Positions 20,722-31,452 of a stretch of 64,000 bases of DNA are shown here, piece by piece; positions within the stretch are counted from its first letter, which is position 1, and each line of letters begins with the position of its first letter. Made by a program: the position numbers and the translations under genes. This DNA comes from Rachicladosporium sp. CCFEE 5018 (Eukaryota; Ascomycota; Dothideomycetes; Cladosporiales; Cladosporiaceae): the NCBI GenBank assembly GCA_002077045.2, contig KZ111166.1, positions 117,081 to 181,080 of the forward strand. The letters run 5' to 3'. The notes beneath the pieces are model-generated. The model saw only the letters and a program-made list of their open reading frames with translations. It was not told where the DNA came from and did not search any database.

Positions 20722-21342
20722 GAGCAGGTCGAAGATATTACCACCCACAAGGCTAAAGTTGCTGCGCTGAACGTCGCGTGCAGGGAGGCCGCAGTAAGGG
20801 AACTCATCCAGTCGGTTGAAGAGAACGATGAGAGGGTGGACGAGCCTGCGGATGGAGATGAGCCTGCAAGTGGCGATGCAGCGTCAGAGCGGGACATCTG
20901 AGGATTGGGAGTAAGTTGGCAGTCAGTCGAGGAGGTATTGGGCGATGTCCAAGACACTTAAGGAAGTTTGTAGTTACGTGAGGGAGCCACCAGAGAGGAC
21001 GAAAGTGTGATGAGTGGCTTTCAGGGTACGTGTTGAGATTAACGAGCACGATCTGATAGTTGTGATGAGCAAAGGTGAAGTCTTGAAGGTGATCAGCCCT
21101 GCCAAGGATACAAATGACTAAGCTCGATCGCGCTTGACTTCACTTCGCGAGAACTTTATGCACGTGAACAACCTTCCTCGAGTGTCGCCCTTTCAAGTGC
21201 TGAAAGGCTTCCATACTGTGCGCGCTCTACCGCAGCACTAACGCTGCCACGCGCCCTTCATATCCGACTTGCGAAGCTTCCGATCGCAGAATATCTACCA
21301 TCGGAATCATTACGCTGCATCCACCACATTTCAGTCGCAACC
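20722..21342. other. Intergenic / RPB7 promoter
   Basis: 620 bp. An acidic-looking run (20800-20900) continues the previous gene's composition and may be 3' UTR or a missed exon. Nothing else supported. The RPB7 ATG has the context CGCAACC. Confidence 0.3.
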
Positions 21343-21986
21343 ATGTTCTTCATCCACGATATGGAAGAGCGCATGACGCTCGAGCCCGCATACTTCTCCG
21401 GCGAAAGTGAGGCGAAGATCCTGGATGAGCTGTATCAGCGCGTGGAAGGGCGCAACACTGGCACAATGATGATCGTGCGCATCATGTCGATAACGGACGT
21501 GAGCGATGGGGAAGTCATGCAGGGGACGGGTGTCGCGCTGTATACGGTGTCATTTCAGGCGCTCGTATGGCAGCCATTCCGAGGAGAGGTGGTGGACGGG
21601 AGTGTCACGAGTGTATTAATGAGTGGGTTCTTTGTAGATGTTGGAGCGCTGCAGGTGTTCGTCAGCAGGCAGGTGGGTCACGTTCTTGAAGGCACGCATG
21701 CGCGATGTTGGATACAGGAGGCTGACAGTGTGTGCTTCAGATGATTCCCACGAGCTTCCAATACACCGTTGAAGGTTCGACACCATCGTTCTCGGACGTC
21801 ACGGCGGACGGCTTCACGATTGAAGTGAACACGCAGGTCCGACTGCGGATTAAAGGGCTGCGATCAGAAATGGGCGCTATGTATGCTGTGGGCAGCATCA
21901 AGGAAGATTACCTTGGGTATGCTGTACTCCTCATATCGTATTGTTGCTCAATTGCTGACAGTATACCCAGGCCTTTGCTTCAGTGA
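21343..21986 (+). CDS. RPB7: RNA polymerase II subunit RPB7
   Basis: Exons 21343-21672, 21741-21916 and 21971-21986; introns 68 and 54 nt; 173 aa, against 171 in yeast. The start MFFIHDMEERMTLEPAYF and the core GTGVALYTVSFQALVWQPFRGEVVDG, GFFVDVGALQVFVSRQ are diagnostic of the N-terminal RNP-like domain of Rpb7. After the first intron comes the S1/OB domain (VRLRIKGLR, AVGSIKEDYLG). The tail after DYLG comes from a 16-nt last exon (P-L-L-Q). Rpb7 with Rpb4 forms the stalk of Pol II, binding nascent RNA and helping initiation. Single copy in this window. Confidence 0.95.
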
Positions 21987-22784
21987 TCTTTTACACCATG
22001 ATTGTGAAGCTAGTGACGATGATACGGCGACGGCGCCTTCTGACTTGCAGCCTATCACCGTGGGCTAAATCGATTATTCACCGCTCATGAGAATGATCTC
22101 GCACAGGCGCTCAGAATGATGGCTACGATGCGATATTCCTCAACAGTGTGCATCACCGATTGCTTGATGTTGTCAGCACTGGAGATACAGTACATGATCT
22201 GAGACGCTCCAGACAACGAAAGATCAAAACGTGCAAGGCACCACTCGATCTGGGATCGAAGGCTGCATAAACCTCGCGCATTCTGCACCAGAGCAGGTCA
22301 GTCCAGGCTGAATTTGGGCGGTAGAGCTAAGGCACGTCTTGCGAACATGAGCAGCCTGAATGGTCCCAATTTGTACTAGGTCTGGATGAAGAAGTGATCC
22401 GAAAGACCGGCGGGGACGGAGCTGCAGCCGATGCACGATGTGAGAACAGTCTGAGAGCGACATCTCAGACAGCAATGCCGTATCGTGGAGGGGCGCTGAT
22501 GCGAGTGTCCCACACTATGCATGTATCGAGCGATGCAGCACCAGCAGAGGGCCTTACAAGCGTCCAGCTTTGTGAGTCAGCGGGGTTGAAGTGGCGAACA
22601 TAGAGCAGCCTGCATTCGTACTCTCTGCATAGATCATTACAACACCTCATCTGCATCAACTCCAAGCCGTTTGACCACCGCAGTAATCTCATAATATCGT
22701 CCATCTCACGAGATCAGGTAGGAAGCCATAAGACATCCAGAACTCGCAGATGCCGCGCACGGACTCTAGGCTACTTCACTTCAC
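21987..22784. other. Intergenic, about 800 bp
   Basis: No supported gene; ORFs on both strands are short and overlapping. Confidence 0.35.
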
Positions 22785-23840
22785 ATGCCGCTGCTGACTC
22801 TCAAACCCCCACGACGACCTTCGGAGACAGGCACAGCTCGTGACAATAGCACCAGCGATACCTCATTCACCGGCGTCCGACCACCTTCACCCGTCGCACC
22901 TGCCTTCAGTCCCATCACGCCCAAAGCGCAACCGGTCCTTCCAGTTGGATTTACTCACGATGCGCCTTCACCCCCCGCGATGCCTCCTACCTCACATACG
23001 GACACCACCATGACGGGCCATCCAACAAATTGCGATGCGGAGATCAAGCGAGAAGAGCCTACATCACCAGCGGCGCAAGGCATCAACACCGCCTTCCCCA
23101 TTCCTCCGACCCAACACATCTCGCAACCTCCACCTCTCCCCTTCTCAAGCGCAGACTCAACAGACGCCATAGCCCTGCGCGCCGCGCTCTCAGCCCTGCA
23201 ATTCCAGAAGCAGAAAGCGCGCCAAGACCTCACCATACTCGACACGCTCAAACAGCAAGCTCTCGCCAACCCAGAAAAGTTCCGGGATGAACTCGTAGCG
23301 GGCCGGCTGAAAGAAAAACGACCTTCCTTCGGCACTCTGCAAGATATTCTCGACGCCCCTTCAGACGCCTCAGATGGCGAAGAGGAAGTGGTGCTAGGCG
23401 CTGCTCGCGATCCACCCATGACGAGGAGCGAAGTCCCAGACTCTCAACCCGGGTCGCTTACCACAGCCAGCCGACCGAACTCCTCGTCCGCTGCCACTGC
23501 GGTATCCTTCCCACCGATTCCGGGACCTCAGAACATTGTTCGCACACCGCCGATCAATTGGGAGAAGTACAATGTTGTGGGCGAAGGACTGGACAGTCTT
23601 CACGAACAGCAGCGGCGCTGGCCTGGCAGTCAGCCGGGACAGAGGGACAAGGGACGAGAGTATGTGGTTGCTGCGCCGTATAGTCCTTTTGCGGATAGTT
23701 TGGAGGGACGAGTTGGGCAGACTGGGTACGTGAGGAATGGGAGTGGAGGGGAAAGTGCAGGTGGGTTAGGAAGGGAAGCTTCGGTCACGGGCACGGTGAG
23801 CGAGCATCCGATGGAGACGAGGAGGAGTAGGCAGAGTTGA
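22785..23840 (+). CDS. Conserved-looking fungal nuclear-type protein, unknown function
   Basis: Intronless 351 aa. Pro/Ser/Thr-rich N-terminal third, then a helix (ALRAALSALQFQKQKARQDL, then LDTLKQQALANPEKFRDEL) at about residues 130-175, a second low-complexity stretch, and a short ordered block INWEKYNVVGEGLDSLHEQQ near residue 265. The helix plus the NWxKYxVVGxxLDxLHxxQ block looks conserved rather than random, and the composition suggests a nuclear regulatory subunit. I cannot name the family. It ends 280 bp from the convergent ATP1 stop. Confidence 0.6.
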   Translation: MPLLTLKPPRRPSETGTARDNSTSDTSFTGVRPPSPVAPAFSPITPKAQPVLPVGFTHDAPSPPAMPPTSHTDTTMTGHPTNCDAEIKREEPTSPAAQGINTAFPIPPTQHISQPPPLPFSSADSTDAIALRAALSALQFQKQKARQDLTILDTLKQQALANPEKFRDELVAGRLKEKRPSFGTLQDILDAPSDASDGEEEVVLGAARDPPMTRSEVPDSQPGSLTTASRPNSSSAATAVSFPPIPGPQNIVRTPPINWEKYNVVGEGLDSLHEQQRRWPGSQPGQRDKGREYVVAAPYSPFADSLEGRVGQTGYVRNGSGGESAGGLGREASVTGTVSEHPMETRRSRQS

Positions 23841-24122
23841 TTGGAGGAGCCGGGTCCAATGTTCAGCTCAGGTCTCCACACACAAACGAGCTCGATTCCC
23901 GTACCATTTACAATAATGGGGAATCACGAACTGCACGAACAGCGAAGGTAACAAAGAACACGGTACTCGCGTATCTACTGCCTCTCCATCCTTCCAGTGG
24001 AACAGCTGTATGTAGACACCACTCAATACTCGCCGCTCACACAGCCACGCTCTGTACTGTACACGAAATGCTCACTTGTACTCTCCTTGCTTTTCCCCTC
24101 ACGTCCAGCAATCACGTCAAGT

Positions 24123-26299
24123 CTATGTGAAAGCCTTGGTGAAGGTCACAACCACGTTCTTCAACTTCGCCTCGAGATCCTTGCTCAACGCACCCTCCTT
24201 GTCAATCGTCGCCAACAGATCCGACTCATTCGACTTCAAGTGCGCAACAAAGTCAGCCTCCCACTGCAGGATCTTGGCAACTGGCACACTGTCGAGATGA
24301 CCGTTGACACCGGCGTAGATGAGCGGCACCATCTCGTTGACGGCCATGGGGCTGTACTGCTTCTGCTTGAGGAGCTCGGTCAGACGCTCACCACGGTTAA
24401 GCGTCTGCTTGGTGGCGGCATCGAGATCGGAACCGAACTGGGCGAAGGCCGCGACTTCTCGGTATTGGGCCAAGAACAGCTTGAGGGAACCGGCGACTTG
24501 CTTCATGGCCTTGAGCTGGGCAGCGGAGCCGACACGGGACACGGAGAGACCGACGTTGATGGCAGGGCGGACACCCTTGTAGAAGAGCTCGGCCTCCAAG
24601 AAGATCTGGCCGTCGGTGATGGAAATAACGTTCGTTGGGATGTAGGCGGACACATCACCACCCTGGGTCTCGATGATGGGGAGGGCGGTAAGGGAGCCGC
24701 CACCGTGCTTGTCGCTCATCTTTGCTGCACGTTCCAAAAGGCGCGAGTGTAAATAGAACACGTCTCCGGGGTAAGCCTCACGTCCGGGAGGTCTGCGCGA
24801 TTTGTCAGTGAGCGCACTCTGGGAACATACTTGGGCAGCCCGAACCTCCTCAGCAACAGACTCATCTGCCTATAGGCGACGGCCTGCTTGGACAGATCGT
24901 CGTAGATGATGACGGCGTGCTTTCCGTTATCGCGGAAATATTCCTGGTCAAGATCAGTTTTCGTCCCGAGAAGGAAGCAGAGCAAGCAATACTTACACCG
25001 ATACTGCATCCCGTGAATGGGGCAATGTACTGAAGTGGGGCCTGGTGCGGTGTTAGCAAGCATAGGCGACGTGTAATAACCACGGAGAACGTACAGCCTC
25101 GGAAGCAGTAGCGGCGACAATGCAGGTGTACTTCATGGCATCGTTGGCCTCAAGCGTCTGGACGAGCTGAGCAACGGTCGATCGCTTCTGTCCAACGGCG
25201 ACGTAGATAACGTAGAGCTTCTTGGTCTCGTCGTTGGTCACGTTCCACCTCTTCTGGTTCAGGATGGCGTCGAGGGCGACAGCGGTCTTGCCGGTCTGAC
25301 GATCACCAATGATCAACTCACGCTGACCACGACCGATCGGCACCATGGCGTCGACGGACTTGAGACCAGTCTGCACCGGCTGGTTGACGGAGCGGCGGGG
25401 CAGAATACCAGGAGCCTTCATCTGGGCGCGGCGGGTGCCGGATGCGTTGAGGGGACCCTTGCCGTCGATGGGGTTGCCGAGAGCGTCGACGACACGGCCG
25501 AGGAGCTCCATGCCGACGGGGACTTCGACCTGTAAATGTCGTGTTAGTAGTGCAGGCGGGAGAAGTTCATGTTAAAGGCACGTACAATCTGGCCAGTACG
25601 CTTGACAGTCTCGCCCTCCTTGACCAATCTGTCGGAGCCGAACAGCACGACACCGACTTGACCGGCCTCGAGGTTCATGCACATGCCCTTGACACCGGAG
25701 GCGAACCTATGCTGTTGTCAGACAAGCCAATGGCAGTAAAGCTTGGCATATGGTCAACATACTCAACGAGCTCCTCGGCTTGGATATTCTGCATGCCATG
25801 GACACGCGCAATACCGTCACTAATAATTTGTTAGTACTTGTAGTGCAGCCTCCGCTGTCTTTTGATCCAAGCATACCCGACGGAAAGCACACGGCCAGTC
25901 TCGGCAAGGCCCGACTCCTCCTGAACACCACGAATGCGCTGCTCGAGGATAGAGGTGACCTCAGTCGGCGAGGCCTTGTCGCTTGCGTAGGTGCGGGCAA
26001 ATGATTGTGTGATGGCGGGTGTTGCGCGTTGCTAGATGAAGCCATGTTGTCAGTGCGCTAGTCCCTGATGTTTCCTCATTGCCGCGGGTGAGTCTCTAGC
26101 ACTCCATTGAAGCTGCCAGCATACTCCAATACAGGCCTGAGGCTCACTCAAGCACCCATTGAGTACTCCAAGGCCACTTCGAACTACCAATAAAGCTCCA
26201 CCGCGGCGGTGTCGGGGGTATACGTACAGCGGAGACTCGCGAGGTGGCAGACAGAGCGCCGGCCGCGCGCGCGCTCGTCCGCAGCGCAGTCCTGAACAT
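24123..26299 (-). CDS. ATP1: Mitochondrial ATP synthase subunit alpha
   Basis: Eight exons on the minus strand: 26228-26299, 25877-26031, 25763-25819, 25586-25706, 25095-25529, 24997-25041, 24846-24943 and 24123-24792. Together they code 550 aa, the usual fungal length. A mitochondrial presequence (MFRTALRTSARAAG...) precedes the mature start. Walker A [58 protein letters not shown] and the C-terminal SPMAVNEMVPLIYAGVNG are all in place. It is the non-catalytic nucleotide-binding subunit of F1. The donor of the last intron (GTTCGG) is weak; the others are good. Five small introns in the 5' half is typical of filamentous fungi. Divergent from the MPO1-like gene. Confidence 0.96.
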
Positions 26300-27452
26300 T
26301 GTGATGCTGGTGAGGAAGCTCGTGGGTGCGATGGAGCGCTTCCTGAGCTGATGCTGATGGAAGGAGGGTGGGTGGTGTGAGTGCAGACGTGCTGTCGATG
26401 CTGGAGAGGAGGCGATCCGACGAGTTTGAGCTTCCGTCGCTGCTGCCAAGCTTCGGCCCGAACAGGAGCCATTGGACTGACACCTGCGCACGCCTGTGCT
26501 CGGGTGAACTCGGACGTCTTACTTCCACCTCACTTGTGAGGTTGCTGCCTCTCATCACATTGCGTTCATTTGATGATGGTGTTCTTCGAGTTCAGGTGCG
26601 AGTGTCATCCTTCACCGTGAACTGCCACGTCCTGAGTTCATACACTCCGACCTCTACATTTCGTTGCTAAATCAGCACACACCCGGCTGAACCCGGTAAT
26701 ATGGCCTTGAACTTGGAGAAGCAACTGCAATTTGTGTGTTCACCATGATGATCGTATACGGTAACGAGAAATGTCTGCTGACCTAGCGATAGTATGGCGC
26801 GTATCACCACAATGCGGTATGTACCAAGTTCCCAGATGATGATCCATCCTCAGCGCTCATCGACTCACGTCTGCTCAGGTCAACGTTGCCATCCATGTCA
26901 CATGCGTGCCCATGATCATGATGACAGCCTTCCTCTTCGTGAGTACATGTCATCTAGACCCGGTCCATCTCGCACTCACCATCAATCAAGGCCACCAACA
27001 CGCCAGCAATCCCGCTGCCAACCTGGGCCACCGTCCCAAATCTGCCAGCGAACCTCGGCACGATTTTAGCAACGACATACAGCGGCCTCTACATCCTGAT
27101 GGAACCAGTGGCAGGCTGTATGCTCGCCCCTCTGATCATGGGCGGCACTGCCTACGCCAACGTCCTCACATCGACTTACCCAAAGACAGCCAACGAATGG
27201 GCACTCGGTCTTCACATCTTCTCCTGGGTCGCGCAATTCGTCGGCCACGGTGTCTTCGAAGGACGAGCTCCAGCTCTGCTTGACAATCTGGTACAGGCAC
27301 TGTTTCTGGCACCCTTCTTCGTCTGGATGGAGATCTTATTCATGTTCGGGTACCGACCCGAGCTCAAGTCCAGGCTCGACAAGGCGATTGAGGGTGATCT
27401 GCAGAAGTTGCAGGCTGAGAAGGCTGCGAAGCAGACTAATGGTCATGCAAAG
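26284..27452. repeat. Near-identical duplicated tract i (B), partner 1-1167
   Basis: Carries the ATP1 start, the divergent spacer and the MPO1-like gene. The left limit of the duplication cannot be seen because its partner leaves the window. The right limit is the MPO1-like stop codon. Confidence 0.9.
26300..26700. promoter_or_regulatory. Divergent ATP1 / MPO1-like promoter, copy B
   Basis: 400-bp spacer with the same layout and nearly the same sequence as 17-415. It is the only possible location for the promoters of both genes. No TATA box is obvious; a TATA-less housekeeping promoter is likely for ATP1. Confidence 0.5.
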
Positions 27453-27455
27453 TGA
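26701..27455 (+). CDS. MPO1: MPO1-like (DUF962) membrane protein, copy B
   Basis: Exons 26701-26733, 26793-26816, 26879-26938 and 26991-27455; 193 aa, same structure as copy A. Differences from A are few (e.g. NEWA for NQWA, and QAEKAAKQT for QVEKAAKKT near the end; TGA instead of TAA). All family histidines and the EGRAPALLDN block are intact, so both copies look functional. Inferred role as for copy A. Confidence 0.88.
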
Positions 27456-28246
27456 GGCTGCAATACTACAGCATCTGGGCGCGCCACACTCCTCGAGCTG
27501 CACGGCAGATCCAGTCGACGTCGAGAATGCAGGCAATGGTTATCAGCCAGCGGACTAAGAATGCACGAGAAGTAAAGTACTCCGCACTTGGCGTGGTGTA
27601 AGAGGGTTTCTGAGCTAGTACTGTCTTGTCAAACCGATGACCCTGCTATCAGCCAAGCTCCTCCTGAACCATGTCACACAGACTACTTCACCCATCGAAC
27701 TATGATACAAGCTCTTCGTCAGCTCTGCGCTCTGTCGTGCAAATCATGCCAAACCGAATTGATTATAGTCTCTTGTGCGCCACCGTGAGCATGTGCACTG
27801 GAATAAGCGCCGCAAGGCTCGAGCTAAGCGCTCATCTGCGGCACAGGCAGGTCATCATATGACACAGGATCGCAACTCAACACTGTAGATCAACCCCGAG
27901 CAGGATTGGATAATTGTACGACTTCATCGCTGCCGATACCACCTTGTTGCGTGAGCTCTCAAACCGGCTTCGTCGCTCGAAAAAGCCGAAGCCTGTCGTG
28001 CACCCATCGAGCAAATCGTAGCAGCATCGACTAGCGCACAGGGTGAGTGAGAATTACCATACACACTCATGATCATCCTTCCAAAGACCTAACCTGCGAG
28101 TCTTTGACAAGTCCTACATCATCCAACGTCACTACTGCAACGGTAGTCATAGGAGCCCTTGAGAGCGCCCTCGAAATTGAGAGGAGCGCAGCTGCTACAC
28201 TCGTATAACGCTGCAACAGCACCTCTACTGCAAGCTTAGTAGTAAC
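27456..28246. other. Intergenic, about 790 bp
   Basis: Corresponds in position to the SGNH-hydrolase interval of block A, but contains no such gene and no alignable remnant that I can see. No supported ORF. Confidence 0.4.
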
Positions 28247-28846
28247 ATGGCGCTCGCTTGGTATGCAGCCGCATTCATGATCCTTCATACTGACAGTCTT
28301 TCGAACGCAACGCCTTCGAGTGAGCAGATAGCTCTGCAGCCACATCTGTCGTCCCATCCGGGTGCAATACCAGGGAACTCGCCCTTTCGTCATTGTAACG
28401 CCGCCAACCAGACCGATGACATATACGATGTGATGTGGGTGACTCTAATTCCTGATCCGCCAGAGATGTGAGATTTCCTCAAGTCAGTGAAAGCTATGCG
28501 TGCACTGACCAAATCAAGGGAGAATCGAGTGCAAGTCATGCTCAACGGCACCATGAAGCAAGACATCGCTCCCGGTGCTTCGATAAGAGTCATCGCTAAT
28601 ATCAGCGCTGAGTTTCCGCCAGAGGACGATACCTGGAACTTTTGCACGTTGCTAGATGTCGAAGGCGAGGCTGAGACGCAATGTCCGCCGGACAAGGGCG
28701 AAACCTTGTTGACGTTTGCAGTACAGGTAACTTGGCTGACGCCAGCGGCGAATTGGACGGTCAGATCTGATGCGAGGATCATGGACGGGGAGAGGATCGT
28801 CTGTCTTGCGAGAGATTTTGAGATAGTGCGTGGTGGGGAGTTGTGA
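28247..28846 (+). CDS. Secreted ML-domain (NPC2-like) protein, copy B
   Basis: Exons 28247-28467 and 28519-28846; a 51-nt intron (GTGAGA..TCAAG) at the same codon as in copy A; 182 aa. The signal peptide (LAWYAAAFMILHTDSLS) and N-terminal 45 residues are unrelated to copy A, while the ML core (GNSPFRHC, PDPPEM, NGTMKQDIAPGA, WNFCTL, CPPDKGETLLTF, IVCLARDFEIV) is clearly homologous, with roughly three quarters of residues shared by eye. Cysteines are kept. Lipid-binding role inferred. Both ML genes appear intact. Confidence 0.78.
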
Positions 28847-29561
28847 GATATGAAAAATTGGAACAAAAAATGACTCACAAATTGGGTGGTACAGCGATTG
28901 AGTATGCCGACCGAGCAAACCACAGCCCAAGCCGCGGATCAGACCTCTGCAGACGCGGAGGGCTCAAGTGTCAGCCCCGTGTCATGATCGCATCGAACGA
29001 AGCATCGCATAGTTGCTCCAAGTGCTGCGAAGCAGCTTTTGCAGTCACCGGTCCAGATAGTCGACGTCATCTAGAAGTCCGATTTTGACCACTGGAACTG
29101 TTCGAAAATGAAGAAAAGCATCAAGCCGTTGGTAGCTTTCCAGCGCAATAGGCGACGGTGTAAAATGTGTAGCGAAATGCATCGTCCATTATTACAGTCT
29201 GGCCTGACAGCAAAGATCCGATCTGGCAAGAGGTGTCGACTGATCGGAGTCATCATGTTCGATGTATACCTTCCGGTCACTCCAACCATGCCATGTCACC
29301 CGTGGCTGCTACCGTGGCACGATGCTGGCGTGTGAGAACATTAGCGATGCCTACGCAGTAACGCTCTCGTCTCTAAACGAAAGCGATAGAAACAATGTGC
29401 GAAGCCCTGCAAGTCGTCCGTTCTCAGTACCGCAATTGTCGATGTCGTCAAGTGTGGAAGGCTCATTCTGCTCTAAACCATGTAACGCAACCCGTAGGAT
29501 TTACACTTTCGGCACCCGGAGCAAGCACGGGAGTCGTTCATTGGCTCTTGGCCATCGCTGC
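28847..29561. other. Intergenic, diverged from block A
   Basis: No gene recognised. From about 29240 it aligns loosely with 5200 onward of block A, until near-identity begins around 29562. Confidence 0.35.
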
Positions 29562-31300
29562 TATCACACCACGACAGATACAGCACCGATGCTACCGTCG
29601 CAGTCCCACGCAGCGACGCGCCTCATCCGAAGTCGCAAATTCTCGCACAATATCGTCACGCCCTCATGCAGCATCCCGCCCCACGTTGACCGGTCCATCT
29701 GCCCAGTTCCCGCCCCACTATCTTGCGGCGCAGCAGCTCAGCCCTACGAGAGCACACCGCATTTCCCACAACAGAAAGAGCTCTCCAGTCAGCCTCCACC
29801 TCCCGAAAAGGCGGAACAGGGGTTCGTGGGGAGCCACCACCTTCGCAAGCTCTGCATTCTTCTACCACGCTACGCCCTGGCTCGCTGGCACAATCTCACG
29901 CCATGCCTGTCATCTCATAGCCGGTGAAGCCTATCGGAGTCTGCTTGTGCCTGTCGACTCACACGCGATACAGCCTCGCGGCGTTCTCATGCTACATGCT
30001 TTAGTACTTCCTTGTCGGTGTCGTGACTGCAGAGCAGATGTTGACCTTTCACGACATATACTCTAGGTGAGGCCCGGTGAGATGAGTAATTGTGATCTCT
30101 CAACTACAACAACCGCAAGTTCCCCACTCGTCCGTCTCGCTCGCTATCGTCTCTCGTGTCTCAACTATTTGAGAGCATTGGTGCTGCTGTGATACCACTG
30201 GCTTGTGGCAATCTTGCTGCTGAGTACCCGCACCTCAGCTGTGTACAGCTTGCTCGGCTAGACATACAGCCAAACAGATCCTGCCGATACTACACCATCT
30301 TCTATAACATCGACAACACGTCCGGTCGCTACGTCGGCGCAGGTCTGGTCAGCAAGATGGGCTTCGACTCGATGGCTGCGTGGGATCGGAACACGATCGA
30401 AGCGAACAGAAAGAGAAACTCGAGGTCAGTAGAGTCTCTTTCAGGAACATCCAGTAAGCAAATTCTGACCTGAATGCAGAAACCCAACCGACAGCGCAAT
30501 ATCTTTCGGCAGTCCTACAGCAAGTCCTCGTTCACCTGTTTCACCCAGCACACCATCATTCGAAGCAGCAACATCGCGATGGAGTCCTCCAACATCACCG
30601 ACCACGTCGGCCCCCCGGTCCCGCCACACATCACCTACCACATCGTCCCCTTCGAGTCCGATGCGATGTAGCTTTGGCAGCAGCCCGCCACCTGCGAGCA
30701 GCCACAGGGACCACAACCTGCTGGCATCGCAGCTCTACGCCGCCTCTTGCGCCGGCGATATCGCCCACATAGAGCTGCTCCTCTACCTCGGCGCACCCAT
30801 CAACGCTTCAACGTTGGTCAGAGAGCTATACACAGCTTTCAAGCCAGCTAAGCACGGTCACCTTTCGCCACTTGCTGGAGCAGCCACGCACGGTCAGTTC
30901 GAAGCTGCCAAGCTGCTCATAGCACATGGTGCACACGTCAGTCCGGACATCGCCTACTCTTCTTCGGCACCGCTGCACCAGGCCTGCCTGGCAGACGACA
31001 TCGAGATGGTGCACTTCCTTCTCGCTGCAGGTGCAGATATCAACCAACAAAACACTTACAAGTCTACACCGATCATGTACGCGGCACGGTATGCATCGGA
31101 AGAGATCGTACGGCTACTTCTATCTTACAACCCTGACTTGCGGATCACGTCCATGATCGGCACGAACGTACTTCACTGGGCCATGCTGCCATTTCGCAAA
31201 GAGTCTATGCCAATCCTGCAACTGCTGCTAGAAGTGGGCGCGAACCCAAATATGCGGATGGCCGACGACGGCACATCATTGCATTACGCCGCACAGAGCG
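29562..31300. repeat. Near-identical duplicated tract ii (B), partner 5561-7328
   Basis: Contains the upstream region and most of the ankyrin gene. Position 31300 is the G at which the block A copy is broken; the remaining homology continues without interruption to block C. Confidence 0.9.
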
Positions 31301-31452
31301 GGCTTGTGGAAGTAGTGGAGCTGTTACTAGCATACGGAGCAGATCGAGGGGCAAGGAACCAGGACTGGAAGACAGCAAGCGAGATAGCCGCAGGTGCAGG
31401 AAGCGAAGCGTGTGTAGAGACTTTGCGGAAGAGGCGGGCACGACGAGATTGA
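30357..31452 (+). CDS. Ankyrin-repeat protein, complete copy B
   Basis: Exons 30357-30424 and 30480-31452; a 55-nt intron; 346 aa. The start (MGFDSMAAWDRNTIEAN) is the first ATG that splices in frame with the repeats. Residues 20-90 are Ser/Pro/Thr-rich. Ankyrin repeats fill the rest: GDIAHIELLLYLGAPIN, GQFEAAKLLIAHGAHV, DIEMVHFLLAAGADIN, SEEIVRLLLSYNPDL, SMPILQLLLEVGANPN, GLVEVVELLLAYGADR, then a short basic C-terminal tail (RKRRARRD). Ankyrin proteins act as protein-binding scaffolds; the partner is unknown. It shows what the truncated A copy and the orphan C fragment once were. Confidence 0.85.

Noticed and set aside
23997..24752. Long plus-strand ORF (251 codons)
   Set aside because: It is the antisense shadow of ATP1 exon 8.
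30156..30473. Upstream ORF before the ankyrin gene as an N-terminal extension
   Set aside because: The extra residues show no ankyrin or other domain; the 9-bp indel relative to block A and the better ATG at 30357 favour a shorter protein.
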